NCBI GenBank assembly: GCA_029880545.1
Contig: JAOUOD010000013.1
Location: 1-64,000, forward strand
Length of the DNA stretch: 64,000 bases
Direction of reading: 5' to 3'
From: Gammaproteobacteria bacterium
GTDB lineage: Bacteria > Pseudomonadota > Gammaproteobacteria > Acidiferrobacterales > SZUA-150
Below are positions 6,388-15,161 of this stretch, in pieces. The notes beneath the pieces are model-generated. The model was given only the letters and a program-made list of their open reading frames with translations. It was not told where the DNA came from and ran no database searches. The translations under genes were made by a program, and so were the position numbers. Within the stretch, counting starts at the first letter, position 1. Each line of letters opens with the position of its first letter.

Positions 6388-6440
6388 GTATGTTATACAG
6401 AGTCTGTATATCACCCGAAATCCCGATGTTATGCAGACTC
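6388..6440 (-). promoter_or_regulatory. attI-like or promoter region with repeated palindromes
   Basis: Just outside the last recombination core are two near copies of tacagagtctgtata / tgcagactctgtata, each almost palindromic, about 25 bp apart. On the minus strand TTTCGG (6415-6420) and TATAAC (6392-6397) sit 17 bp apart and could be a weak promoter for the array. The location matches where attI and Pc lie in integrons, but no integrase follows. The assignment is inferred from position only. Confidence 0.35.
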
Positions 6441-6714
6441 TGTATAGTTCAATATACGATGCCGCTGTATAGTATTTCATATTATTTGTAGTCTTATATG
6501 AAGCATATACTCCAATACCAGGCTGAAGTCTGCCTGGCGGTAAATAACAAACACAGCCATTTCCGCTATATCCAGTTAGATTTTGTCTATATTGCAGCAA
6601 TTCCGGTGCATGAATCAACAATGAATTCGGGTAATTCCGGCATTTACCGGCCACACCCGGCCCGGGCGATGATGGAGAAGTGGCTGGTTTCGCGGCGCTG
6701 CGGGATAAATCTGA
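6441..6714. other. Gap between cassette array and chromosome-like genes
   Basis: I found no credible gene here. The left half is AT-rich like the array, and GC content rises from about 6650. No tyrosine-recombinase motif can be read in any frame. The expected position of an integron integrase is therefore empty, either deleted or never present at this site. Confidence 0.5.
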
Positions 6715-7392
6715 TTAGAACTGTTCCAACAGTTGCGGGAGCTGGGTGATGTGGCTGATTTCCCGCGTGACCAGGGCCCGCTGGCTGTCGACGTTGACGG
6801 CGCTGTGCAAGTACTGGGTGATGAGGATGGAGTGCAGGCCGACTTCGCCGGCGCCGATGTGTTCGTCGCTGCCGCCATCACCGACAAACACGCATTCGCC
6901 GGCGCTGAGGCCAATGCCGTTGAGCGCGGCGTGATAGATGTCCGGCTCCGGTTTGCGGCTGCCGACATCACAGCTGAAGATGGCGCTGTGGAACAACTCG
7001 GCCATGGGTGAACGCGGCCAGGCTTCGACTTCGCCTGACGAGGCGTTGGACACCAGCGCCAGTTTCAGTCCTTGTTCGCGCAGGGATGACAATACGGTGA
7101 GCACGTCGTCCGGCACGTTGACCAGCGCGTAGTCAAAACGCGCCTGGCGTTCATCGGATGCATTCTGGATCAGTTCATCGGGTATGGAAGGATCGATGCC
7201 GTGAGCCATTTTCTTGAGGCTGTCGAAATGGCTGGTGGGCCGGGTGATCTCGTGATCAAAACTGAAGCAGGCCTGGTTCCAGCGGGCGGCATCGACGCCG
7301 AGCACGTCGGCTGTATATCGACCGACGTGATCCGGCACCGAGCCTACGTCCACCAGGGTATGAAATAAATCGAAACAGACGCCTTTGATCAT
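6715..7392 (-). CDS. HAD-superfamily hydrolase (haloacid dehalogenase type)
   Basis: A 225-residue protein from ATG 7390-7392. Motif I is FDLFHTLVD at residues 7-15, with the nucleophilic Asp at 8. The second position usually holds Asp in phosphatases but here is Phe, as in many subfamily IA members with FDxYGTL. Motif II is SNAS near 115, motif III is the Lys of RKPEPDIY near 145, and motif IV is GDGGSDE near 170. A helical cap lies between motifs I and II. A small-molecule phosphatase or dehalogenase is likely, with unknown substrate. It stands alone: the next minus-strand gene upstream ends 157 bp away, and the array lies downstream. Confidence 0.85.
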   Translation of the reverse strand: MIKGVCFDLFHTLVDVGSVPDHVGRYTADVLGVDAARWNQACFSFDHEITRPTSHFDSLKKMAHGIDPSIPDELIQNASDERQARFDYALVNVPDDVLTVLSSLREQGLKLALVSNASSGEVEAWPRSPMAELFHSAIFSCDVGSRKPEPDIYHAALNGIGLSAGECVFVGDGGSDEHIGAGEVGLHSILITQYLHSAVNVDSQRALVTREISHITQLPQLLEQF

Positions 7393-7417
7393 AATAATTT
7401 ATTTGTCCGCAATCTGG

Positions 7418-7437
7418 ATTCCTGCTTTCGCAGGAAT
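7418..7437. repeat. dRS3-like palindromic repeat
   Basis: ATTCCTGC and GCAGGAAT, eight-base perfect arms, flank tttc, within gtcattcctgcgaaagcag on the complementary strand. Sequences of this type (cattcc-N8-ggaat) are dispersed in many proteobacterial genomes and resemble the neisserial dRS3 repeat, a target of some filamentous phages and mobile elements. Only one full copy is seen here. Confidence 0.6.
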
Positions 7438-7549
7438 GACGAGGCTGTGGGTCAGCAAATTCCAATACCGGATTCCTTTCCCACAGAACCCTTTCAAGGG
7501 TCATCGCGGGTACTCTGGCTCCGGGTGTTAGCGGTTGAAGCAGGTTCTG

Positions 7550-8386
7550 TCAGCAGCAGCACGACTTCTTCACCGGCTTGACCGCTTCGATATGGGCGGA
7601 GACGACATAGTCCTCGATGCCGCGACCCGGTGCCCAGTCCTTGATGAATTCCTTTGATTCATCCTTGGGCGTGATCGATACGGCGTCGAAGCCGGCGTCC
7701 TTCATGTATTGCTCCAGCACTTCGATTCGTGATGCGCCGGCCATGCAGCCTGCATACAGGAGCTGGTCGTTTTTCCATTCATCAGGCATGTCGATGGTGG
7801 CGACGATATCGGAGATGGCCAGGCGACCGCCGGGCTTGAGCACGCGGTAGGCATCGCGGAACACCTGTGCCTTGTCCGGCGACAGGTTGATGACACAGTT
7901 GGAAATGATGACGTCGACGCTGTTGTCGGCCACCGGCAGGTGTTCGATTTCACCGAGGCGGAACTCGACATTGGCGAACTTGCCCTTTTCGGCATTGCCA
8001 CGAGCCTTGCTGACCATGTCCGGTGTCATGTCGACGCCGATGACGCGGCCACTGGCACCGACTTCGCCGGCAGCGAGGAAGGCATCAAAGCCGCCGCCGG
8101 AACCGAGATCCACCACCACTTCGCCCTGTTGCAGGCTGGCGATGGCACGCGGGTTGCCGCAACCGAGGCCCATGTCCGCGCCCTTGGGCACGGCGGCCAG
8201 GTCGGCCTCGGAATAACCCAGGCGCGTGGATACCAGGGTATTGATGGCGTCGTCATCAGAGACGCCACAGCAACTGCTCTCCGGCCCGCAGCAACTGCTG
8301 GCAGCACCGGCATTATTGGCTTCCGCCACCTTGGCGTAACTCTCCCGCACCTTCTGGCGGACTTCATCGGCTAGTTTTTCGCTCAT
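7550..8386 (-). CDS. arsM: Arsenite S-adenosylmethionine methyltransferase
   Basis: A 278-residue protein from ATG 8384-8386, chosen because GAGG lies six bases upstream; the frame opens ten codons earlier. ArsM transfers methyl groups from SAM to trivalent arsenic, giving volatile or less retained forms, in the cytoplasm. The SAM motif [16 protein letters not shown] is near residue 85. The arsenite-binding cysteines appear as SNCVINLSP and YAGCMAGAS. The N-terminus adds two Cys pairs ([11 protein letters not shown]) and the C-terminus ends KKSCCC, extra thiols common in ArsM that may bind As(III). No arsR or arsenic transporter is adjacent. SAM-binding loop and both conserved Cys are intact, so it should be active. 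Confidence 0.92.
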   Translation of the reverse strand: MSEKLADEVRQKVRESYAKVAEANNAGAASSCCGPESSCCGVSDDDAINTLVSTRLGYSEADLAAVPKGADMGLGCGNPRAIASLQQGEVVVDLGSGGGFDAFLAAGEVGASGRVIGVDMTPDMVSKARGNAEKGKFANVEFRLGEIEHLPVADNSVDVIISNCVINLSPDKAQVFRDAYRVLKPGGRLAISDIVATIDMPDEWKNDQLLYAGCMAGASRIEVLEQYMKDAGFDAVSITPKDESKEFIKDWAPGRGIEDYVVSAHIEAVKPVKKSCCC

Positions 8387-8520
8387 GGGAACCTCGTGAA
8401 ATACCTTGTTGGCCAATTATGGGGCCATTTACCGGTAACGCAACCCGGATCGCGGCGATCGGATCGGGATACATTCAATTCGCAAGTCTTGCTCACCCGG
8501 CCCGACGGCAGCCGTGGCGG

Positions 8521-8961
8521 TTATTGCGCCAGCAGTGCCAGGTAGCTGACCACCATGTAGCGCAGCAGCTTGCCGATGCTGACCAGCAGCACGAACCAGC
8601 CCAGCGGGATGCGCATGACGCCGGCAATGACGGTGAGCGGATCGCCGATCACCGGCACCCAGGCGAAACACAGCGATACCAGGCCGTACTTGCGGTAACG
8701 CTGCTCGGCCTGGACGAATTCTTCCTCGGACAGGCGCAACCATTTTTTCACCAGGCTGAGGCTGGCCCAGTAACCGAGCGCATAGTTGGTGAGCGAGCCC
8801 AGCACGTTACCGGCCGTGGCCACGGTGACGAGCGTTACCGGCGACAGGCCGGTTAACAGCAGCGCGGTGAGCACCATTTCCGAGCTTAGCGGCAAAATCG
8901 TCGCCGCCAGAAACGCGGCAATAAACAGGCCGGTATGGCCGAACTCGGCAAGGTATTCCAT
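8521..8961 (-). CDS. yqaA: YqaA-type DedA/SNARE-associated membrane protein
   Basis: A 146-residue protein from ATG 8959-8961, close to the length of E. coli YqaA. It starts MEYLAEFGHTGLFIAAFLAATILPLSSE and has the conserved GNVLGSLTNYALGYW segment followed by a basic helix (KKWLRLSEEE) and CFAWVPVIGDPLTVIAGVMRI. These are marks of the VTT/DedA fold, whose members act as lipid scramblases or flippases. YqaA itself has no settled role. Four to five membrane segments are visible. It sits alone between arsM and a lipoprotein gene, with 134 bp to arsM. Confidence 0.88.
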   Translation of the reverse strand: MEYLAEFGHTGLFIAAFLAATILPLSSEMVLTALLLTGLSPVTLVTVATAGNVLGSLTNYALGYWASLSLVKKWLRLSEEEFVQAEQRYRKYGLVSLCFAWVPVIGDPLTVIAGVMRIPLGWFVLLVSIGKLLRYMVVSYLALLAQ

Positions 8962-9129
8962 GGATTGTCAGTGAGTCAGTGTTCCCGGTCGGAGCTGGTT
9001 CAGGATATGGAGATCATAGTGACTTTGCGTCACCGGGGAAACCGGGGCTTGATGCGGTATGAAAATCGGTGCCGGCTTACAGTTACCGCAAATACGTCGG
9101 GCAACTGCGAACCGGCTCCGGCATGATTG

Positions 9130-9597
9130 TTACTTGTTCAACATCTGCACAATCTTGTCAGCGTGATTCTCGATCAGGCCCTTGGCCGTACCGTTCGCTG
9201 TAGGGTTCTTGGACTGGACAGTAAATTGCCCGGCAACGGCGTCAGTTTTGACATCCTTGATGGTGACCTTGCTCAGGATGTGATCAGAACCTGCCATCGC
9301 ACCGAAAAGTACGCGATTGGCGCCATGCCTCATGCGGTATTTCTCAACAACTATCTCGATACGCTTGGCGGCCTTGTCTTTTTCCACCATGTTGAAACCG
9401 GCGCTTTTCAGGTTGGCTTCGAGGCGGGGAGCCAGGATGACCATGGCTTTTTCCGGCACTTCCGCGGTATTGATAATCTCGTATGCAACCGCTTCGTCCT
9501 TGCTGAGAGAAACCGGTGCCTCGACCTTGGAAGACGTTCCCGCGCATGACACTGTCAGAAACGCGGCTGCCAATATTCCTATCATCCTCATTTTCAT
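9130..9597 (-). CDS. DUF4410-type lipoprotein
   Basis: A 155-residue protein from ATG 9595-9597, with GAGGAG eight bases upstream. The N-terminus MKMRMIGILAAAFLTVSCAG is a lipoprotein signal with lipobox ending in Cys 18. The mature part contains VEKYRMRHGANRVLFGAMAGSD, then KVTIKDVKT and AGQFTVQSK, an order typical of DUF4410 proteins: an Arg-rich strand, a Gly-rich turn, then a variable surface region. The role of the family is unknown. Its pattern recalls outer-membrane-associated proteins with a CsgG-like or TolB-like N-terminal fold. The gene is isolated, with nearly 500 bp upstream. Confidence 0.75.
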   Translation of the reverse strand: MKMRMIGILAAAFLTVSCAGTSSKVEAPVSLSKDEAVAYEIINTAEVPEKAMVILAPRLEANLKSAGFNMVEKDKAAKRIEIVVEKYRMRHGANRVLFGAMAGSDHILSKVTIKDVKTDAVAGQFTVQSKNPTANGTAKGLIENHADKIVQMLNK

Positions 9598-10096
9598 ACT
9601 GATACTCCTCTAGTAGTGTTATCACATTAGCCGGAACACGGCACAGCGCTTCCGCGAAACGGAAAAACCGTTACCTGGTCCCGGTGTTTTTGATTGCGTT
9701 ACTGTTAATATTTTTACTTCTTATTTCTTACGTCTTAATTTTTATCAGTGTGTGGTGGACAGCTTTGGCGGGGTGATACCGCGTCTACTCAAGACAGCAA
9801 ACTTTTTATTAAGACAATCGTCTCTGCATTTCCTGGTCAGTATAGCAGACGGCAGTATGGCTCACCAAACCATGCAGCCTGGTCCGCGTTACGTTATTGT
9901 CAGAACGATGTGATTGAAATGGCAAGACTTGGCATCACCGAATGCGGCTATCGTGAACACCAGTAATTCAGAAGCAGCTTGAGCTGGAGCAGACAGCCAA
10001 CAGCAAGCCATGACACGCGCATTGCAAATACCGATATCACGACTGAAACCTTATAACGCGACGTCCGGATATTGACTGTCGCGATGAACCAGCGTG
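9598..10096. other. Intergenic region without recognisable gene
   Basis: About 500 bp upstream of the lipoprotein gene. It holds an AT-rich segment near 9690-9750 that could carry the lipoprotein promoter. A 72-codon plus-strand frame at 9748-9966 lacks a ribosome-binding site and any known motif. I see no RNA gene or repeat. Confidence 0.4.
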
Positions 10097-10915
10097 TTAT
10101 TTTTCACCGGTACCAATATATGCACGGGCTGTCAGTATCACCGGGAGATCGGTCATTTGCGCGCGCAGGTAGTCCAGCATGATGGTGCGCTTCTCCTGCC
10201 ACGCGGCTTCATCAAACCGGCTCTTCAACATGACGATAGGCGCGCTGCCTCGGATCATGGAGTCGAGAAATTCTTCCGCATCCGTTACCTGCCACTTACC
10301 ATCGAATGACGTCACGTGCACATTGCTGAATCCTGCTTGCTGCATTTCATTTTTGAAATTATCGGGATCTTCAAGGTTCAGAATCTTTTCCGGCATGGAT
10401 TCAGTCTTGGCCGGAAACGCAGTGCCTATGGCGGAGAACATCAGCTGCATTAACGGTGACTCCGACACCGGCGCCCAACTGGTCACGGCGGCCCTGCCGC
10501 CCGGCTTCAGGGTGCGATGCAGCTCACGGAATCCCTGGATGCGATCCGGAAAGAACATGAGACCAAAAATGGAAAACGCCCAGTCAAAACGGTTATCGTC
10601 AAACTCCAGGTTCTGGCCATCCATAAGCGTGGTGGTAATGTTGTTTGCCTGCTGCTGCTCAATGAGCTTGTTGAAGCAATCGAGCATACCCTGGGAGAAA
10701 TCGATAGCCTGAATGTTGACCTTGTCATTGCGTAACAGCAAGGACAGCGTGCCGGGACCACAGGCGACATCCAGCACCTCACCCTTGCCGTCATAACCAA
10801 GCAGTTTCATGGCCTGGTGACAATACTGTTCAAACAACGGCTTGGTATCGGTCACGTAGCCACTGGAAACCAGTGACCACGGGTCCGGGAGAGACATGGG
10901 ATTGCTTGCTGTCAT
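10097..10915 (-). CDS. Class I SAM-dependent methyltransferase
   Basis: A 272-residue protein from ATG 10913-10915. Motif I is VLDVACGPGTLSLLL near residue 48, followed by the acidic AIDFSQGM. Motif III/post-I appears as FDWAFSIFGLMFFPDR, and RTLKPGGRAAVTSW is motif VI. This is the Methyltransf_11/25 layout. The C-terminal third (PEKILNLEDPDNF, then MIRGSAPIVMLKSRF) resembles small-molecule methyltransferases acting on quinones or xenobiotics. The substrate is unknown. The start overlaps the stop of the SRPBCC gene by four bases (ATGA), so the two are translationally coupled in one operon. Confidence 0.85.
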   Translation of the reverse strand: MTASNPMSLPDPWSLVSSGYVTDTKPLFEQYCHQAMKLLGYDGKGEVLDVACGPGTLSLLLRNDKVNIQAIDFSQGMLDCFNKLIEQQQANNITTTLMDGQNLEFDDNRFDWAFSIFGLMFFPDRIQGFRELHRTLKPGGRAAVTSWAPVSESPLMQLMFSAIGTAFPAKTESMPEKILNLEDPDNFKNEMQQAGFSNVHVTSFDGKWQVTDAEEFLDSMIRGSAPIVMLKSRFDEAAWQEKRTIMLDYLRAQMTDLPVILTARAYIGTGEK

Positions 10916-11361
10916 TGCGCGTCCTTTCTGCTGTGCTTGTTTTCGACATAGGCGGCCAGACTATCCAGCAGATGCGGCCACATTGATTCCATACGCTGCG
11001 CCTGCTCCCCTGACTTGATATTGGACTGCTCCAGTGTCAATTTTGTTCCATGCTGTTCCGGGGCCAGGCGATAATCAATAACCAGGCAGTTCTCCGGGAG
11101 CTGTTCGGTACCGTGGTTATCGCTCCAGTATCGGTATTTAAACTGAGCAGGTCGCGACAGGATTTCGATTACACCATGATCACGAAACGCCCTGCCATCA
11201 ACTTCACCATCGAGCAGAATCTCACCGCCTTCGTGCCATGATGACGTGACTTGCTTCAGCGGAAAATACCGGACGATGTGTTCCGAGGATGTCAGCACAT
11301 CAAACACCGCTTCCGGCGAAGCGTTGATATGACGTGTTTTGTGAATACTGAAACTGTTCAT
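10912..11361 (-). CDS. SRPBCC (AHSA1-like) protein
   Basis: A 149-residue protein from ATG 11359-11361. It begins with the pattern of the AHSA1/START-type hydrophobic-cavity fold: IHKTRHINASPEAVFDVLTS, then a Trp-rich strand pair (SSWHEGGEI, FKYRYWSDN) and a C-terminal helix EQAQRMESMWPHLLDSLAAYVE. Such proteins bind lipid or aromatic ligands or act as co-chaperones. In bacteria many sit next to methyltransferase or regulator genes. It overlaps the methyltransferase downstream by four bases, so the pair probably handles the same ligand, which is inference. Confidence 0.8.
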   Translation of the reverse strand: MNSFSIHKTRHINASPEAVFDVLTSSEHIVRYFPLKQVTSSWHEGGEILLDGEVDGRAFRDHGVIEILSRPAQFKYRYWSDNHGTEQLPENCLVIDYRLAPEQHGTKLTLEQSNIKSGEQAQRMESMWPHLLDSLAAYVENKHSRKDAQ

Positions 11362-11402
11362 TCAGGATACGTCTTCTTGATCACTCGCTTCCGTAGCTTC
11401 CA

Positions 11403-11942
11403 TTAAACCGGCTCCAGCCTTTGATGCGGCGCATCGGGATAGATCACTGCAATACTGTCTCCGCCCTGCACCCGGCCACCGGTTTTGACAATGGCCATGA
11501 CACCGGCCTTGCGGATCAGGTTACCGTCGTCATCACGATCCAGCACCGCGGCGGTCAGCCCTTTCTGATAATCATCCAGTTGATGGCAGGGAGTGCGCAG
11601 CCCGGTGATAACAAGCTCGGCACCACCGGGAAATCGCAAGACTGTATCCCGGGGCAAGGCCAACAAGTCCAGACCAATGGTCGTGATGTTTTCACCAAGC
11701 GTTGCCGGTTCGACGTTAAAGCCCTTGTCTTTCAGCTCCTGTATCAATTCAACATGAATCAGGTGCACCTGGCGCAAGTTGGGCTGGGCCGCATCTTTCT
11801 TCACCCGGGAACGATGCTTGACCGACTCGCCACGATGCGCGTCACCAACCACGCCTTCATCGGCGACCAGTTCTATGAAATCAACAGCAATCTTGGAAAA
11901 GCCGTGTTTTTCATTTCTGCTGACAGATACTACGGATGCCAT
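11403..11942 (-). CDS. MOSC-domain protein
   Basis: A 179-residue protein from ATG 11940-11942, a stand-alone MOSC domain. MOSC domains bind a sulfurated molybdenum cofactor or catalyse reactions on it. The conserved Cys is in TGLRTPCHQLDDYQ near residue 120. Also typical are the acidic GVVGDAHRG near residue 33 (Asp and His) and LGENITTIGLDLLAL. The product is cytoplasmic and may help sulfurate or handle molybdenum cofactor, or reduce N-hydroxylated compounds as YiiM does. It is separated by 41 bp from the SRPBCC/methyltransferase pair on the same strand, so co-transcription is possible. A link to the downstream soe molybdoenzyme is speculative. Confidence 0.85.
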   Translation of the reverse strand: MASVVSVSRNEKHGFSKIAVDFIELVADEGVVGDAHRGESVKHRSRVKKDAAQPNLRQVHLIHVELIQELKDKGFNVEPATLGENITTIGLDLLALPRDTVLRFPGGAELVITGLRTPCHQLDDYQKGLTAAVLDRDDDGNLIRKAGVMAIVKTGGRVQGGDSIAVIYPDAPHQRLEPV

Positions 11943-12016
11943 AAATATCGTCCCTGTTGTAGTTATGAGTGTGATCTTTGGTGCATTCAGGCGTGCTGGC
12001 TAACAAGCCTTGAATA

Positions 12017-12508
12017 TCAATTCTCATTATATTCATTGTTCACATACACAACCTTTTTTCCAGCGAAACTTTCATACAATTTCGTATGGGCGCTATATGA
12101 AAATACGTCATCCCGGTCGTGATATTGCTCTATCCACTTCACCAGCATTTCCAGGTTGTTGTCCTGATCCTCCTTTCTGGCATACTTGTGCGGCTCCCAT
12201 GGCCGGTTTCGCGCATTGCTCACACATTGGGATATCGGGAGATTCAGAAATATAATCTCGTTGGCAAACGGTACAGCGACTTCCAATAAATCTGCATAGC
12301 ACCCTTCAATGACAAACCCTTTGTTCGTGTTGATGAATTGCATGATGTGACCGGCTGATTGTTCCAGGGGCATTCTGCGTGGCGGACTTTCCGGGAGCCA
12401 GGCCAGGCTGTCCAGGTCAAGATGCGCCAGGCCGCCCCCCGTTGCCAGCTTCCTTGCCAGGGTTGATTTGCCTGAGCCCGAGTTTCCGAATATCAGAACT
12501 TTACGCAT
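12017..12508 (-). CDS. P-loop kinase of the FlaR/adenylate-kinase-like group
   Basis: A 163-residue protein from ATG 12506-12508, preferred over a GTG three codons earlier because GGTGA lies six bases upstream. The Walker A motif is GNSGSGKST near residue 8. An acidic pair follows in LAHLDLDSLAWLPE, and a lid-type Arg stretch is NARNRPWEPHKYARKE. This is the layout of small nucleotide or shikimate kinase-like proteins, often annotated as DNA topology modulation FlaR-type. A phosphotransfer reaction is likely, with unknown substrate. Eighteen bases separate it from the upstream membrane protein gene, so both may be one transcript. Confidence 0.75.
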   Translation of the reverse strand: MRKVLIFGNSGSGKSTLARKLATGGGLAHLDLDSLAWLPESPPRRMPLEQSAGHIMQFINTNKGFVIEGCYADLLEVAVPFANEIIFLNLPISQCVSNARNRPWEPHKYARKEDQDNNLEMLVKWIEQYHDRDDVFSYSAHTKLYESFAGKKVVYVNNEYNEN

Positions 12509-12526
12509 GCTTTTCACCCGTACGAG

Positions 12527-12916
12527 TCAGAACAACCACCAGGCGAGCACCACCCCGCCTACCACCGCATCAAATACTGCGCACAGTGGCGGGAACCAGC
12601 GAACAATGGGTGTCTCCACCTTGTTGACATGATGGAGCACATCCCAGCCGCCATGCAGAAAATAGCCAACAGCGATCCATACCGGCGAGAATACCAGGCC
12701 GAGTATGGCGCTGATGAACACGGTAATCACAAACGGTAGTTCAATTCGAACGAATCGTGCCCCGGCCGGCGTTAACGCCGCACCACCGTAGACACAGGAT
12801 GTCAGCGCCAGGAACAGGGCAAATACTTCAAGCTCATGCCCGGTCAATGCAAAATGAGTTCCGGCAATAAAAGTCGCCGCCAATGCTGCGCCGGTGATCA
12901 TCATGGTTGTTGTCAT
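12527..12916 (-). CDS. Small membrane protein (DUF6010-like, tentative)
   Basis: A 129-residue protein from ATG 12914-12916, chosen over an earlier in-frame start because GAGGGA is seven bases upstream. Four hydrophobic segments cover most of the sequence. Conserved-looking residues are His in GTHFALTGHELEVFALFLAL, the GYFLHGGWDVLHHVNK loop with several His, and WFPPLC. The His-rich loop between segments three and four could bind metal. The DUF6010 label rests on memory of the TGHE and LHGGWD patterns and is tentative. Confidence 0.6.
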   Translation of the reverse strand: MTTTMMITGAALAATFIAGTHFALTGHELEVFALFLALTSCVYGGAALTPAGARFVRIELPFVITVFISAILGLVFSPVWIAVGYFLHGGWDVLHHVNKVETPIVRWFPPLCAVFDAVVGGVVLAWWLF

Positions 12917-13253
12917 AGCAGTTCCCTCTATATGCGGTAGTGCGCTGTTTGGGTAAGGCCGCATCCCATGATCAGCGCCTACCAAATATGCGTACAGTAT
13001 TTCCGTGTCACCAATTCCCGGTCATCCATTGGTTGCCAATGTCGACTCTCTAGTGAATCCGGTTTCCTAACAAACATTTAATGGAATCATGCCATTTTGT
13101 CTCGCTCCTGTCTCAGGCTGGCCTGAGACGAGAAAACGATACAACATCGGCTAATACCGGGCATCCGCTGGCGTCGCTATCCGGTCAGGACCAACCCGCT
13201 CCCCGCATTCGCCACTTACCTCCATCCCTGCGCCACTGCTACACTCCGCCCCC
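12917..13253. other. Intergenic region with an inverted repeat
   Basis: A 337-bp divergent region between the minus-strand membrane gene and yheS. It should hold promoters for both. At 13110-13129 gtctcagg and cctgagac form a perfect eight-base stem with a four-base loop. Flanking bases (tttt before, gagaaaa after) extend it weakly. It may be an operator or an attenuating hairpin ahead of yheS. Confidence 0.45.
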
Positions 13254-15155
13254 ATGTTGCAACTGGACAATCTCACTCTGCGGGTCGGCGGTCGCGTGCT
13301 GCTGGCGGACCTGGACCTGGCGATCCAGCCGGGTACCCGGCTGGGCATCGTTGGCGCCAACGGTACCGGTAAATCCAGCCTGGTTCGGCTGATTACCGGC
13401 GAACTGTCTGCCGACAAGGGCGAGCTGCGCCTGCCGTCCAGCTGGCGCCTGTCCTACATGGCCCAGCACACGCCGACAGGATCGCAGTCGGCCCACGATT
13501 TTGTGCTCGATGGTCATGCACCCTTCCGCCAGGCCGAGGCCGAGTTACAGGCCGCCGAGGCCAGTGGCGACGGTCATCGCATTGCCGAGGCCCATGCCCA
13601 CTATGATGCCATTGACGGTTACCGGCTGCCGGCGCTGGCCAGTGAACTGTTGCACGGTCTTGGCTTCGGTGCCGAGGACCAGGGTAAAGCCGTTGAATCA
13701 TTTTCCGGTGGCTGGCGCATGCGCCTTAACCTGGGCCGGGCGTTGATGACACCCTCGGACCTGATGCTGCTGGACGAGCCCACCAATCACCTGGACCTGG
13801 ACACACTGCTGTGGCTGCAGGACTGGCTGCAACGTTACGATGGCACGTTGATCCTGATTTCGCATGATCGCGAATTTCTTGATGCAGTGTGCAACCACAT
13901 TGTGCACATTGAGCATCAACAGGCGCGACTTTACCGCGGTAACTACAGCAGCTTTGAAACCCAGCGCGCCGAAGTGCTGGCCCAGCAACAGGCGGCATTC
14001 AGAAAGCAACAGCGTGAACGTGCGCACCTGCAACAGTTTGTTGATCGGTTCCGCGCCAAGGCAACCAAGGCCAAACAGGCGCAAAGCCGTATCAAGGCAC
14101 TGGAGCGCATGGCGCTGATCACACCGGCGCACGTGGATTCACCGTTCAGCTTTCACTTTCGTGCATCGAAACAACTGCCCAACCCGTTGTTGCAGTTACA
14201 TCATTGCGACGCCGCCTACGGTGACAAGACCATACTCGAGGATGTCAGTATCGACTTTGCCCCGGGTGATCGCATTGGCCTGCTCGGCGCCAACGGTGCC
14301 GGCAAGAGTACCCTGATCAAGCTGATGGATGGCCAGCTTGCGCCACGCAGCGGCGAACGCAAGGCCGCCAAGGACCTGGCCATTGGCTATTTTGCCCAGC
14401 ACCAGGTTGAACAGCTGGATGACAACGCGTCACCGTTGCTGCACCTGCAACGCATCGATGGCCGCGCCGATGATCAGAGCCTGCGCAGCTTTGTTGGCGG
14501 TTTTGGTTTTCATGGTGACCGGGCACTCGACCCTGTTGCACCGTTTTCCGGAGGTGAAAAGGCGCGGCTGGCGCTGGCACTGATTATCTACCAGCGGCCC
14601 AACCTGTTGCTGCTGGACGAACCGACCAACCATCTTGACCTGGACATGCGCCACAGCCTGACGCTGGCGTTGCAGGAATTTGAAGGCGCCATTGTCGTGG
14701 TATCCCATGACCGTGCGCTGCTCGACAGCGTCTGCGACCGGTTTTACCTGGTGCAGGATTCCCGTGTCAGCGAATACGAGGATGACCTCGACAGCTACCG
14801 GCGGTTGCTGCAAAAACGCTTCAAGGCCGAGAATGCCAACAGCCGCCCGGCGACGTCGGAACATGACGATACCAGTGCCACCACGCGCAAGGATCGAAGG
14901 CGGGAGCAGGCGCAACGGCGCGAACAATTGCGACCGCTTTTGAACCAGCAAAAGAAGCTGGAACAGGAAATGGCGCGCCTGGAACAGGAAAAAGCCAAAC
15001 TGGAACGAGCGCTGGCGGACTCAACACTCTATAATAATGAAGCCCGCAAGGCCGAGCTGCAGGAACTGCTGAAACAGCAGGGGCTGAACCGGCAGAAACT
15101 GGAAGACGCCGAGACGCAATGGCTGGACGTAAGCAGCCAACTGGACGAAGGTTAA
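13254..15155 (+). CDS. yheS: ABC-F family ATPase YheS
   Basis: A 633-residue protein with two ABC ATPase domains and no membrane segment, the size of E. coli YheS. Domain 1 has Walker A GANGTGKSS, signature FSGGWRMRLNLGRAL and DEPTNHLDLD. Domain 2 has GANGAGKST, FSGGEKARLALAL and DEPTNHLDLD. The linker near residues 240-290 is basic and helical (QQRERAHLQQFVDRFRAKATKAKQAQ), the P-site tRNA-interaction motif of ABC-F proteins. A C-terminal coiled coil follows (residues 545-630, rich in Gln/Glu/Lys). ABC-F proteins bind the ribosomal E site and rescue stalled translation. slyX follows after 6 bp. Confidence 0.93.
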   Translation: MLQLDNLTLRVGGRVLLADLDLAIQPGTRLGIVGANGTGKSSLVRLITGELSADKGELRLPSSWRLSYMAQHTPTGSQSAHDFVLDGHAPFRQAEAELQAAEASGDGHRIAEAHAHYDAIDGYRLPALASELLHGLGFGAEDQGKAVESFSGGWRMRLNLGRALMTPSDLMLLDEPTNHLDLDTLLWLQDWLQRYDGTLILISHDREFLDAVCNHIVHIEHQQARLYRGNYSSFETQRAEVLAQQQAAFRKQQRERAHLQQFVDRFRAKATKAKQAQSRIKALERMALITPAHVDSPFSFHFRASKQLPNPLLQLHHCDAAYGDKTILEDVSIDFAPGDRIGLLGANGAGKSTLIKLMDGQLAPRSGERKAAKDLAIGYFAQHQVEQLDDNASPLLHLQRIDGRADDQSLRSFVGGFGFHGDRALDPVAPFSGGEKARLALALIIYQRPNLLLLDEPTNHLDLDMRHSLTLALQEFEGAIVVVSHDRALLDSVCDRFYLVQDSRVSEYEDDLDSYRRLLQKRFKAENANSRPATSEHDDTSATTRKDRRREQAQRREQLRPLLNQQKKLEQEMARLEQEKAKLERALADSTLYNNEARKAELQELLKQQGLNRQKLEDAETQWLDVSSQLDEG

Positions 15156-15161
15156 ACACCG

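Noticed and set aside
6388-6714. Possible integron integrase next to the array
   Set aside because: No frame of adequate length and no tyrosine-recombinase motif on either strand.
9748-9966. Plus-strand frame of 72 codons
   Set aside because: Weak start context and no conserved features; treated as intergenic.
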